A DNA stretch of 19,909 nucleotides from Bacillota bacterium (lineage in GTDB: Bacteria; Bacillota; Bacilli; Desulfuribacillales; Desulfuribacillaceae), in contig JAEWFW010000001.1 in assembly GCA_023388635.1 (NCBI GenBank), forward strand, positions 1 through 19,909, in the 5' to 3' direction. Made by a program: the position numbers and the translations under genes. Of this stretch, positions 6,333 to 14,256 are shown piece after piece; within the stretch, counting starts at the first letter, position 1, and the number at the start of each line of letters is the position of its first letter. The notes below the pieces were generated by a model. It was not told where the DNA came from, did not search any database, and saw nothing but the letters and a program-made list of their open reading frames with translations.

Positions 6333-7211
6333 TTAGTTACTCCGCCCTCCGCCCGCATATTTCCCCGGACGAATGTCTAATACCATGCGCATCGGTCCAA
6401 CCATGGAATCCTCCCGCTGGCAACGCCACCTATCGCCGTCGATTCCTTCCACCGTATTTCCGTCTTCAATCACGTCACCCTGACGGTATAAATAAGCCGC
6501 CAGATTCCGTAAAAATATCACCACATCGTTCGGTTTCAGGTTCTTGGAATGGCATTGCAGATCAGGCAAGCCAATAGAGGTAAGTCCCAGCGTATCGAAA
6601 AGCATTTCATCCGAACCAGTAATATTGAAAAAGCGAACATGCAGACCTCCGTCCAGAAAGTGCAACTCCTGAGAATTCCAGTTAGATATCTGAAAAACCT
6701 CCCTGGGCACCAAACGTTGACTATGTGGCCAATAGATACCGATACATTTGGGAAACAGTTCTAAAAGCATGTCCGCATAATCTGCAATAATCTGATACCG
6801 TTCCATAACAGGTAGCATAGCCGCCATCATATTGCTTGCCATTATAGTGTACCGGCATCGTGCAGCAAAACCTTGACGATCCGGCTGACAATCCCAAAAA
6901 TTAGCGATAATTTGCTCGTCCCACATTTCCTGATCAAATGTATCAGGACCATATAGAAGCAACTGACTCGGTATCGAACGCTCTTTTTCATCATAATGAG
7001 CTTGGTGGTTCCATAGAGCGAATCCAAGCAAATCAGACGACTTTTCCGGTATCCTTGGTTCATCTTTCAGTGGCTGCACCTTCCCGAATTTCCGAACCAG
7101 TGCTTCCTGCAACGTTTCCAAAGGCGGCATCTCTACCGGTTGCTCAAATACCGGCATAAAAAAATAAACTGAATGCCACTTTTCTACAAAAGAATCTCCG
7201 CGTTTCCCCAT
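6333..7211 (-). CDS. DUF4261-type protein
   Basis: This 292-residue cytosolic protein resembles, by recall of the family, DUF4261. The telling segment is a Tyr/Met/Leu-rich helix followed by GIYWPHSQRLVPREVF in the middle. Other visible parts are an N-terminal SVYFFMPVFEQPVEM, a LHFLDGGLHVRFFNITG beta segment, and a C-terminal GLPDLQCHSKNLKPNDV region. No catalytic motif, signal peptide or membrane helix is visible. GAGGAG lies 4 bases before the ATG. It is the middle gene of a leftward operon after the BRO-N gene (25-base gap) and before the acetyltransferase. Biochemical function unknown. Confidence 0.7.
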   Translation of the reverse strand: MGKRGDSFVEKWHSVYFFMPVFEQPVEMPPLETLQEALVRKFGKVQPLKDEPRIPEKSSDLLGFALWNHQAHYDEKERSIPSQLLLYGPDTFDQEMWDEQIIANFWDCQPDRQGFAARCRYTIMASNMMAAMLPVMERYQIIADYADMLLELFPKCIGIYWPHSQRLVPREVFQISNWNSQELHFLDGGLHVRFFNITGSDEMLFDTLGLTSIGLPDLQCHSKNLKPNDVVIFLRNLAAYLYRQGDVIEDGNTVEGIDGDRWRCQREDSMVGPMRMVLDIRPGKYAGGGRSN

Positions 7212-7236
7212 TGTGTGCTCCTCTCATCTTACATGA

Positions 7237-8079
7237 TCATTTTTTTGAAGTTTCAATCATATTTGTGATTAGCTTGCTAAAATCCAGCGCATTTTTAGAA
7301 GTGATAACAGGCTTGCCCGTACGTTTTTCAGCTTCCATCCGCGCAATGCCGGCAACTTCACCGCCACTTCTGGCAACTGTCCTGCTTTCCTCAAAATTTT
7401 CCGGTTTTCGTTCTTTAGAAATTTCCGTTGTCGTTGCTTCTGCTAACATGTTAAGCACCAATTCAAGAGTAGACATATTATCCCGCAGGTTTTCTTTTTT
7501 TAAGCCTTTGAAATTTTTATATTGCCTAGTTGTCATGCCCGACCATGCTTTGGAAATTTCGTCAGTTAGTATAGCGTAATCTGCTCCCTGCCTAATACCC
7601 CTGTCGCTCCATTCGTCAGTTAATTCTTTGCGGACTTGAATTGCCTGCAACCGCTGGTTAATCCACTCACGAGAATAGCCTTTCTTAAGGTAGGTTTCAA
7701 GGGCGCGGTCAATCGTCAATTCCGGATCAAGGGTTTCATCAATTCTCTCCCGCCCGACAACCGCCAGCCACATTTTAAATGGCTCGGCTTTGGGTGATGG
7801 AATAGACTGGATGATACGCAAAAGCTGTTCAATGTTAGCGACATCTGTGAGTCGTTTCTTGCCATCGGCTGCTGTCATTTTCAAACTGTGACAATTTGTC
7901 ACGGTTTCATTTCCTTCCTCTTTTAGGCGTTGTTTTAGCTTACGCCAGTAAGCAGCTGAATCGATACTTGCTGTCAACACACCTACCACATCGACGATAG
8001 AAAACAACCACTCCTCTTTTTCCTCATCCCATGCCGTTCGGATGCGTTTGTCTTCAAATAATTGAATATTGTTGCCCAT
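7237..8079 (-). CDS. BRO-N domain protein (antirepressor-like)
   Basis: This 280-residue protein has an N-terminal BRO/antirepressor-type domain: IRTAWDEEKEEWLFSIVDVVGVLT, then AAYWRKLKQRLKEEG, and LTDVANIEQLLRIIQSIPSPKAEPFKMWLA at about residues 76-105. The C-terminal part (DRALETYLKKGYSREWINQRLQAIQ and a GADYAILTDEISKAWSGMTTR region) is shared by a widespread bacterial subfamily called phage antirepressor or BRO protein. Phage antirepressors counter repressors in induction, but chromosomal copies like this have no known role. AAGGGGGG lies 6 bases from the ATG. It is the first gene of the three-gene leftward operon, suggesting past acquisition from a mobile element. Confidence 0.8.
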   Translation of the reverse strand: MGNNIQLFEDKRIRTAWDEEKEEWLFSIVDVVGVLTASIDSAAYWRKLKQRLKEEGNETVTNCHSLKMTAADGKKRLTDVANIEQLLRIIQSIPSPKAEPFKMWLAVVGRERIDETLDPELTIDRALETYLKKGYSREWINQRLQAIQVRKELTDEWSDRGIRQGADYAILTDEISKAWSGMTTRQYKNFKGLKKENLRDNMSTLELVLNMLAEATTTEISKERKPENFEESRTVARSGGEVAGIARMEAEKRTGKPVITSKNALDFSKLITNMIETSKK

Positions 8080-8208
8080 TTTAATCCCCCCTTAAAACAC
8101 TCCACGAAGAACATTTGTTTCCATCTTATCATAAGAGTGTAAATTTTGGCTATCATAATTGACATTTATTTCACATTTTTTCTACTCTATTACCAAATAA
8201 AACGACCT

Positions 8209-8247
8209 CCAGCCTATTTTTTCAAATGGTTCTGAAGGTCCTACTTT
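8209..8247 (-). terminator. Terminator of the nitroreductase unit
   Basis: Read leftward, GACCTTCAG and CTGGAGGTC form a 9-position stem with one mismatch and a long loop, then GTTTTATTT. It follows the stop of the broken nitroreductase. Confidence 0.55.
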
Positions 8248-8253
8248 ACGTGC

Positions 8254-8795
8254 CTATTCGAGCTCTGAATTATCTGGTGCAAACGTCTGGTAGAATACAG
8301 TTTTACTGAGGTCATGCTTCGTGTCGTGAAATGCATGTGGCACAGCATCCTCCGCCGGGTATCCAAGCAATAACAGCATAACAGGAATGATATCATTGGG
8401 AATCACGAAAACATCACGAATCTTTTGCGGATCGAAGTGCCCGACCAAGTTGATCCAATTCCTAAACTGGCTGCCTGCAACATCATATGTGTTGCTACAA
8501 TGCTTGCGTCTATTTCTCCACTGTCTTTATTGTCGTATTTTCTTTTCCAACTAACAGTTTGATCATAGTAGACGAGCAACGCCAGCGTTTCCTGAAAGCG
8601 GTATGGTGTGCACTCTCCGAGCTTATCTAAACTTTGCTGATTGTCCAACACTAAAATGCGTTGTGGCTGATAGTTTACAGCAGTCGGTGCAATTCTACCG
8701 GCTTCTAAAATCAGATCGATTTTGTCTTGTTCAATCTTTTTGTCGCAAAATTTTCTCACCGAATACCGCTGTTTTGCCAGTTCTAAAAAGTCCAT
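8254..8795 (-). pseudogene. Nitroreductase with a one-base frameshift
   Basis: This is an FMN-dependent nitroreductase-family gene split by a frameshift near 8445. The first frame gives MDFLELAKQRYSVRKFCDKK (the RxSxRxF phosphate-binding start of the family) through HMMLQAASLGIGSTW. The second frame picks up VGHFDPQKIRDVFVIP, a GYPAEDAVP motif and SKTVFYQTF. Adding one G after the TGG codon (8447-8445) restores a continuous ~180-residue protein of normal length. AGGAGG lies 7 bases from the ATG. Either a recent mutation in a short G run or a sequencing error; all other positions look functional. It sits next to an HxlR relic, a common regulator partner of such enzymes. Confidence 0.85.
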
Positions 8796-8856
8796 GTATT
8801 AACCTCCTGCATCAATAGTATTTCTTTCTCAATATGAAAAAACTAATTCTTGTTTT

Positions 8857-9020
8857 CTATATAATCAATATATTATTATCCCACACTTCGAGAGCATTTA
8901 ACACAGGTGCAATTGCTTGGTCAAGATCACCTAATAAATATTCTACTTTAGGTGATATTTGGTAACAGCGCGAATCACGAGACCATTCATGTGTATTTGC
9001 TTCGTTAAAGTCATCTGTGT
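8857..9020 (-). pseudogene. Relic of an HxlR-family regulator
   Basis: Leftward, one frame reads MTLTKQ...MNGLVIR (about 9013-8970) and, after a frameshift, another reads YQISPKVEYLLGDL, then PVLNALEVW to a stop at 8859-8857. These match the C-terminal half of the HxlR winged helix (LTxQLxxLexxGLVxRxxYxxxPxxVEYxLTxxGxxLxPVLxxLxxW). The N-terminal half is missing and at least one frameshift is needed. It lies directly upstream of the nitroreductase on the same strand, an arrangement seen for HxlR-regulated redox enzymes. The 8796-9214 gap contains only this relic and the promoter elements listed. Confidence 0.6.
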
Positions 9021-9030
9021 AGAAACGTCA

Positions 9031-9060
9031 TTGACACTGGCTATAGTGCAACACTATAAT
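9031..9060 (+). promoter_or_regulatory. Strong promoter built over a palindrome
   Basis: TTGACA (9031-9036), an 18-base spacer and TATAAT (9055-9060) form a consensus sigma-A promoter pointing right. The spacer and -10 are covered by TATAGTG (9042-9048), CAA and CACTATA (9052-9058), a perfect 7-bp inverted repeat, so a bound repressor would block polymerase. The next rightward gene starts about 155 bases away. Confidence 0.6.
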
Positions 9061-9133
9061 CAAATACATATAAAATGCAGATTTATTCTTCTCTATACAA
9101 TTAAATAAAATTCGTAAATAAGAGAATAAGTCA

Positions 9134-9168
9134 TTGCCAAATAAAAAAACGAATTTCTAATAATCGTT
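9134..9168 (+). promoter_or_regulatory. Possible second promoter and inverted repeat
   Basis: TTGCCA (9134-9139), an 18-base gap and TAATAA (9158-9163) make a plausible weaker promoter nearer to the monooxygenase-like gene. AACGA (9148-9152) and TCGTT (9164-9168) form a short inverted repeat across its -10 region. Confidence 0.35.
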
Positions 9169-9214
9169 AGTCCCTATGATTTGCTTATAACACTAGAGAA
9201 ACGGAGTGTAATGA

Positions 9215-9526
9215 TTGAAAAATTCATTTCAACATCCCTATTATGCTGTAATCTTTAAATCCAAAAGGACCGATGGAGATAACGGTTACACAGATATGGC
9301 AGATCAAACTATGAAGTTGGTAGAACAGCAATCAGGCTTTCTTGGCGTAGATAGCGTACGGGGTGACGACGGAGTCGGAATCACTGTATCATACTGGGAT
9401 TCTCTTGAAAGTATCGAAAAATGGAAACATCATGCTCTTCATATGCAAGCCAAAGAAAACGGAAAAAACAAATGGTACAGTGAATATACGATTAAAATAT
9501 GTATAATAGAATCGAAAGACAATTGA
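9215..9526 (+). CDS. Antibiotic-biosynthesis-monooxygenase-like protein
   Basis: This 103-residue protein has the ferredoxin-like alpha-beta barrel pattern of the ABM family: YAVIFKSKRTDGDNGY, a GFLGVDSVRGDDGVGITVSYWDSLESIEKWKHHALHMQAK core, and a final beta strand YTIKICII. Members are small cytosolic dimers that oxidise quinols or haem, or serve unknown roles. The family signature (GF.G..S.....G.....YW.s.e....W..h..H..A) is complete. The start is TTG at 9215, with GGAG (9203-9206) 8 bases upstream; the nearby ATG at 9211 is out of frame and soon stops. It stands alone, downstream of two promoter candidates. Confidence 0.85.
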   Translation: MKNSFQHPYYAVIFKSKRTDGDNGYTDMADQTMKLVEQQSGFLGVDSVRGDDGVGITVSYWDSLESIEKWKHHALHMQAKENGKNKWYSEYTIKICIIESKDN

Positions 9527-9544
9527 GATTATACGAAAACAAAA

Positions 9545-9578
9545 AATGCGCTGTGATTTTTAAAAAATCAAGCGCATT
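9545..9578. terminator. Bidirectional terminator
   Basis: AATGCGC (9545-9551) and GCGCATT (9572-9578) with inner TGATTTTT/AAAAATCA pairing make a long hairpin between convergent genes. Leftward it is followed by TTTTTTGTTTT, a strong tail for the glycosyltransferase gene; rightward the tail is weaker. Confidence 0.75.
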
Positions 9579-9643
9579 AGTTATATATAAATTACAAATA
9601 TTTTGTACTTCCTGTAAATGATGTTAAAACGTACCCTATGCTA

Positions 9644-10480
9644 TTAATGACTCCTTATTCCTTCACCTATCGCCAATTCATCTCGTTCCGCTAATTTTTT
9701 ATAATGCTTATATAAAATCCCGAAACGGTAGAAATAGCCTTTGTGCCATGGTTTTTGCTTGCCACAAAAATGCAGTATGACTGTCTGATTGATGACATAA
9801 TCGAGATTCACACGCCCTTTTGTATTGAGCATATACAGTTGATACTGACGAGCATCGTAGTTATATAGACATTCGTCGAGCGGCTTGATTTTGTCTCCAT
9901 ACATCCCGTTCAATACATCTTGATCCGGCAGTATCAGCTTTGATGCGTTTTTTTCTACGTATTCATATAGTGATGGGATATCCATTTCTTTGCGCATACG
10001 CTCAATATCCATTAAAAGTACGCCGGAATTGTAATAGCGATCGATATCCAAATTCAGGCGAATTTTGTTGATATATCCGGAGACAATATTTTCATGGGAT
10101 GCCGCCGCAAAAAAGCACCCTTCCAGCGGAGTTTCATACAATGGTCGAATCGGATTAATAATCAACAAATCGGGATCGAGATAGAGAATTTTATCGACGG
10201 AATCAGGAAGAATCGTATGTGCAATCAATCGATAGTACATTTCTTTACTGTAATAAGAATGGACAGGAGCATCGGCAAACGTCTGTTCACCTATGTACAA
10301 TGGATGTAACGTATGACCAAAGTATTCAACAAATTTCGATAATTGCGCAATCCCCTGCTCGCTAATATCGCTGTACATGATGTAAATAGTAATTTTTTCA
10401 TCGGAATTTTCAAACAAAGAACGCAACATAACTTTCAGCACAGGCAGATAATTTTCATTCAGAGTTACAAGTATATTCAT
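9644..10480 (-). CDS. Family 8 glycosyltransferase
   Basis: This 278-residue retaining glycosyltransferase of the GT8 (LgtC/WaaJ-like) fold transfers a sugar from UDP-hexose to a surface glycan or similar acceptor. MNILVTLNENYLPVLKVMLRSL is the nucleotide-binding start. The metal-binding DxD is Asp102-Pro-Asp104 in ILYLDPDLLI. YYNSGVLLMDI (about 149-159) and HFCGKQKPWH near the C-terminus are the other conserved GT8 blocks. There is no membrane helix, so it works on the cytosolic side. GGGAG lies about 11 bases from the ATG. A terminator separates it from the EF-G2-like gene upstream, so it is probably transcribed alone. The acceptor cannot be inferred from its neighbours. Confidence 0.9.
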   Translation of the reverse strand: MNILVTLNENYLPVLKVMLRSLFENSDEKITIYIMYSDISEQGIAQLSKFVEYFGHTLHPLYIGEQTFADAPVHSYYSKEMYYRLIAHTILPDSVDKILYLDPDLLIINPIRPLYETPLEGCFFAAASHENIVSGYINKIRLNLDIDRYYNSGVLLMDIERMRKEMDIPSLYEYVEKNASKLILPDQDVLNGMYGDKIKPLDECLYNYDARQYQLYMLNTKGRVNLDYVINQTVILHFCGKQKPWHKGYFYRFGILYKHYKKLAERDELAIGEGIRSH

Positions 10481-10521
10481 AGTTCTTTATCTCCCTTTCT
10501 GCATGCCGTACCTATTTTGTG

Positions 10522-10552
10522 AAAAAACAGGATTGCCTTTGCAGCAATCCCG
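10522..10552 (-). terminator. Terminator of the EF-G2-like gene
   Basis: Leftward, GGGATTGC and GCAATCCT form an 8-bp stem with a 7-base loop, then GTTTTTTC. It is a textbook intrinsic terminator just after the stop at 10578. Confidence 0.85.
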
Positions 10553-10577
10553 TCTGAATTCAGTCACCCATTTATAC

Positions 10578-12641
10578 CTAATCCTCTTTCGCCGCCGCTA
10601 TCACTTGCTCGCTGATAAATGGCGGTGCTTCTTCGTAGCGGACAAATTTCGTCGTAAACGTTCCCCGTGCCTGTGTAATCGAACGAAGGTCTGTCGCATA
10701 TTTAAACACTTCCGATTGTGGCACTTCGGCAACGATCAATTGCTCGCTATTAATCTGCGGCTCGATCCCGATAATTCTTCCCCGACGCTTATTCAAATCG
10801 CCCATGACTTCTCCCATGTACGTCTCCGGTACGATCACTTTTAATTCACTGATCGGCTCCAATAAAATAGGTTTTGCCTCTTGTATTCCTTTGCGGAAAG
10901 CGATTCCGGCGGCAATCTTAAATGCCATCTCCGATGAATCGACATCATGATAGGATCCGTCATACAAAATTGCTTTCATATTGATTACAGGATAACCTGC
11001 CAAAACACCATGTTCAGCAGATTCTCTCAATCCTTTTTCTACAGCTGGAATATAGGATTTCGGTACAGAGCCACCAAAGACTGTCTCTTGAAATTCGAAC
11101 TCCTCTGCCGATGGTTCAAATTTAATCTTTACATCTCCGTATTGTCCGTGACCACCCGATTGTTTTTTGTGCTTTCCTTGCACATCAGACTTGCCTTTAA
11201 TCGTCTCTCGATAAGGCACCCTAGCGTCACTTAATTCCACATCAACGCCAAATTTACTTTTTAGCTTACTGACAAGCACTTTGATATGTAATTCCCCTTG
11301 TCCACGTATCAATGTTTGCTTCGTTTCCACATTGCGCTCAAACAAGAAACTCGGATCTTCCTCAACCAATTTTATTAACCCCATATTGATCTTTTCTTCG
11401 TCGCCTTTAGCCTTTGGCTCAATTGCCAAATACAGTTGTGGTTCGGAAAAATCAATTTTACTGTATATAAGTGGAGCATTAACACTGCATAGTGTGTCTC
11501 CAGTTATTGTGTGCTGCAATTTAGCAACAGCTATGATATCCCCGGCCGCTGCTTTGTCAACGTCGATTTGCTGTTTACCGCGCAAGAGAAACAAATTGGC
11601 GATTTTCTCTTTCTCGTCCTTGTTAGCATTTAAGACTTCTGTGTCCGGAGTGAGACTCCCAGAAATAATTTTCAGCAAGGAAATTTTACCGACATAAGGG
11701 TCAACGATCGTCTTAAACACTTGAGCGGAAAACGGCTCATCTGCTTCCAATGTACGTCTGACCTTTTGCTTCGTATAAGGGTTAACCCCTTCTTTTGCCG
11801 GCATATCTTTCGGAGAAGGTGAATAATCGGTGATGACATCTAACATCGTATGAATACCGATATTGCCCGTCGCAGCACCGCAGATCACAGGGACAATTTC
11901 CCCGGCAATAATTCCCGCGCGCAGCCCGCTCTGGATTTCTTCCTCTGTAAACGCCTCTCCGGCGAAGTATTTCTCCATCAACAGCTCATCACTCTCCGCT
12001 ACTGATTCCATGAGCATTTCGCGGATTTCTTTCGCCTTATCTATCAGCGAATCGGGAATTGGCTTGTCGATACATGTTTTTCCCGTATACTCCCGTGCAA
12101 TCATGCGTGCGACGTTGACATTACCGATAAACGAACCGTTCGCTCCGAGCGGAATTTGAAACGGTGCGACCTTTTTGCCAAACGTTTCGCGCAATTCACC
12201 CAGAACTTTCTCGTAATTGGCATTTTCCCGATCCATCTTATTGACGAAAATAAATGTCGGTATATTTCTCGCCATTGCCATTGCCCATGCCTTTTCCGTT
12301 CCTACTTCGACACCGCTGGTAGCGTCAACCGTAATAATAATCCCGCCCGTCACCTTTACGCTACTTTGCACTTCTCCGATAAAATCAAAGTAACCCGGCG
12401 TATCTAGAAAATTGATCTTATAACCTTCCCATTCGATGGGAATGAGAGAAGTGCTAATGGAAATATTTCTGGAAACCTCCTCTTTATCAAAGTCGGACAC
12501 CGTGTTCCCATCTTCCGTTCTGCCGATTCTCGTTGTCAGTTTTGCCGTGTATAAAGCTGCTTCCGTTATTGATGTCTTTCCGCTACCACCGTGCCCCAAT
12601 AAAGCGATGTTCCTAATCTTCTCTGTTTCATACGCTTTCAT
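10578..12641 (-). CDS. EF-G paralogue (EF-G2-like translational GTPase)
   Basis: This 687-residue translational GTPase has all five EF-G domains. In the G domain, the P-loop is GHGGSGKT (16-23), switch II DTPGYFDF (80-87) and the base-recognition motif NKMD (134-137). Domain II follows with LFLLRGKQQIDVD, then domains III-IV (SGGHGQYGDVKIKFEP, AILYDGSYHDVDSSEMAFKIA), and the C-terminal domain V (LLEPISELKVIVPETYMGEVMGDLNKRRGRI). The His of canonical DTPGHVDF is Tyr84, and the P-loop differs from AHIDAGKT. Both features match the auxiliary EF-G2 lineage (for example T. thermophilus EF-G2) rather than housekeeping fusA. Its exact role in translation is unsettled. GGAGG lies before the ATG. A weak promoter may lie at 12685-12713. 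Confidence 0.88.
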   Translation of the reverse strand: MKAYETEKIRNIALLGHGGSGKTSITEAALYTAKLTTRIGRTEDGNTVSDFDKEEVSRNISISTSLIPIEWEGYKINFLDTPGYFDFIGEVQSSVKVTGGIIITVDATSGVEVGTEKAWAMAMARNIPTFIFVNKMDRENANYEKVLGELRETFGKKVAPFQIPLGANGSFIGNVNVARMIAREYTGKTCIDKPIPDSLIDKAKEIREMLMESVAESDELLMEKYFAGEAFTEEEIQSGLRAGIIAGEIVPVICGAATGNIGIHTMLDVITDYSPSPKDMPAKEGVNPYTKQKVRRTLEADEPFSAQVFKTIVDPYVGKISLLKIISGSLTPDTEVLNANKDEKEKIANLFLLRGKQQIDVDKAAAGDIIAVAKLQHTITGDTLCSVNAPLIYSKIDFSEPQLYLAIEPKAKGDEEKINMGLIKLVEEDPSFLFERNVETKQTLIRGQGELHIKVLVSKLKSKFGVDVELSDARVPYRETIKGKSDVQGKHKKQSGGHGQYGDVKIKFEPSAEEFEFQETVFGGSVPKSYIPAVEKGLRESAEHGVLAGYPVINMKAILYDGSYHDVDSSEMAFKIAAGIAFRKGIQEAKPILLEPISELKVIVPETYMGEVMGDLNKRRGRIIGIEPQINSEQLIVAEVPQSEVFKYATDLRSITQARGTFTTKFVRYEEAPPFISEQVIAAAKED

Positions 12642-12958
12642 GCTCCATCCTCCTCTGTAAAATATAATGGCTCGTGTAGGTAATTATGTATGCGGTTTTC
12701 GTAAAACAATCAATGTAGGCTTTACCTTGTTGTTACTTTTATCGTACTATTAAGTGCTACGTTTGTAAATATTGTTATCATAAAGAAGTTCGTCTGAATC
12801 GTATTTTTTACCGTGATATTAGAATTTCTTAATATATTCATGACACACAATAAAGGCTGTGCCAACTACCATATAACATGATAGTGAGCAACAGCCTGTT
12901 AGAATATATCTTTTATTAGGAAGCTCCCACTGCTAACGGATCGTCAAGTAGGCGTAGT
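12642..12958. other. Intergenic stretch without genes
   Basis: This gap is AT-rich and holds no supportable ORF. It contains the upstream region of the EF-G2-like gene (weak leftward TTGATT at 12713-12708, 17 bases from TACATA) and the terminator hairpin of the CAP-domain gene at 12854-12897. Confidence 0.6.
12854..12897 (-). terminator. Terminator of the CAP-domain gene
   Basis: AGGCTGT (12854-12860) and ACAGCCT (12891-12897) enclose further pairing (ACTATCA with TGGTAGT, one G-U) to give a hairpin of about 44 bases. Leftward it continues into TTTATTGTG. It lies about 60 bases beyond the stop codon. Confidence 0.6.
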
Positions 12959-14020
12959 TCACTGTGTTAAGAAATTTTGTGTGTAATGGGTTTTCGAAGC
13001 ACCGACGCCGAGAAGTTGAAATGTTTCATGTAGGACATTCTCTCTATGCCCGATACTGTTTAGCCATCCCTCGTGCACATCAATGGCATCTCGTTGTCCA
13101 TATGCAATATTCTCACCAATTAAACGGTACGGAATCGCCGCCTTTTCGAAGCGATCAGACAACTGCCCGTTCCTTGGCGAAACATGAGAAAAAAACTCCG
13201 CTTCTAACATATCTGTTATATGGGATCTGGCGACATTGGCTGCTTGCTCATGCCATTGTAAGATAGGCAGCCCGTTGCGCAAACGCACGACATTTACTAA
13301 ATCGAAAATTTGCAATTCATTGGCACGATCAACCGACTCCTGATCCGCTTGCGATAATACAGGCGCCTTATTGGCAGGTGGGTTCCCGTAATAGGACATA
13401 CTCACAGAGTATCCACCAATAGTCAACAATGTTTGTAAATCACTAAAACGAATCGATGATACCGTATCATTTGCATGCTTATCGACATAAATCTCAATGG
13501 CAAGATCATCTTCAATTATCAAATATTTTTCACCATCAAATGATTCGGATACGTTAAAGCTGTATTTTACGTCATCATAAGAAAAGACAACGACTGGCTC
13601 CAACGAAAAAAGTTTTTTCACATCAGTGATCGGTGTACCGACGGCAACACGTTGATACGTCCACGTCGGAGCATTGCTGTAGATCGTCACAACACGATTG
13701 TCTTTAACACCGACTTGTACATAATCAGTTAACGATCGATTATATATCCACCAGATATAGCCGTAAGCACTTTTCTCTTTGCGATCCGGTTCACCAAGTA
13801 CCTTTGTCACTACATTGGTAGAATCTCCTATCGATAATCCATAAATGCAGCTAATCTCACTGACCGATTGATCCGGGGGAACGGGTGGCTGTAGCAGTTG
13901 CTTGACTGAGATGCTTTGAGAATTTTCATTGGAGAATAACGTGGGGAGCGGAAGCGTATGTGATGAGATTAAGAAAGCGAGCAGCAACCCGACCAGTACA
14001 CCAAAAATAAAACGTTTCAT
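12959..14020 (-). CDS. Exported CAP-domain protein with CAP-associated N-terminus
   Basis: This 353-residue protein is probably secreted or membrane-tethered. MKRFIFGVLVGLLLAFLISS is a signal sequence or N-terminal anchor with no lipobox Cys. A middle region (GLSIGDSTNVVTKVLGEPDRKEKSAYGYIWW to about residue 210) matches the CAP-associated N-terminal domain of the B. subtilis YlbC type. The C-terminal CAP/SCP domain has LVNVVRLRNGLPILQWHEQ, SHVSPRNG (first His), IGENIAYG (Glu), SIGHRENVL (second His) and YTQNF. These residues form the usual CAP cavity. The molecular function of bacterial members is poorly known. ATG 14020 is chosen because GGGGG lies about 8 bases ahead; ATG 14035 has no such site. 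Confidence 0.9.
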   Translation of the reverse strand: MKRFIFGVLVGLLLAFLISSHTLPLPTLFSNENSQSISVKQLLQPPVPPDQSVSEISCIYGLSIGDSTNVVTKVLGEPDRKEKSAYGYIWWIYNRSLTDYVQVGVKDNRVVTIYSNAPTWTYQRVAVGTPITDVKKLFSLEPVVVFSYDDVKYSFNVSESFDGEKYLIIEDDLAIEIYVDKHANDTVSSIRFSDLQTLLTIGGYSVSMSYYGNPPANKAPVLSQADQESVDRANELQIFDLVNVVRLRNGLPILQWHEQAANVARSHITDMLEAEFFSHVSPRNGQLSDRFEKAAIPYRLIGENIAYGQRDAIDVHEGWLNSIGHRENVLHETFQLLGVGASKTHYTQNFLTQ

Positions 14021-14052
14021 GACAGACGCCCCCATAAATAATTATAGTAATA

Positions 14053-14081
14053 ATTTTACAGATCATTTTCCCAAAATGCAA
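14053..14081 (-). promoter_or_regulatory. Promoter of the CAP-domain gene
   Basis: Leftward TTGCAT (14081-14076) and TAAAAT (14058-14053) are separated by exactly 17 bases, about 35 bases before the chosen start codon. It lies in the 236-base divergent gap shared with the c-di-GMP gene. Confidence 0.5.
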
Positions 14082-14256
14082 TCAATACTCTATCAACAAT
14101 AATAAGTAAATCAAATGAGAGTTATAATCTAGTGTTTTCCCCATTGACATTTTATCTTTAGAATTTTTTAAAAAACAATTTACATATTCTTAACCATCTC
14201 GTTGCATTACCCATGTACATTAGTGATAGCGGATAAAAACGAGAGGAGATATGACA

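Noticed and set aside
6290..6764. Rightward ORFs antisense to the DUF4261 gene
   Set aside because: They have no ribosome binding sites and run against an operon whose three genes have proper start signals.
12964..13266. 100-codon rightward ORF opposite the CAP domain
   Set aside because: Antisense to conserved CAP motifs, with no start context.
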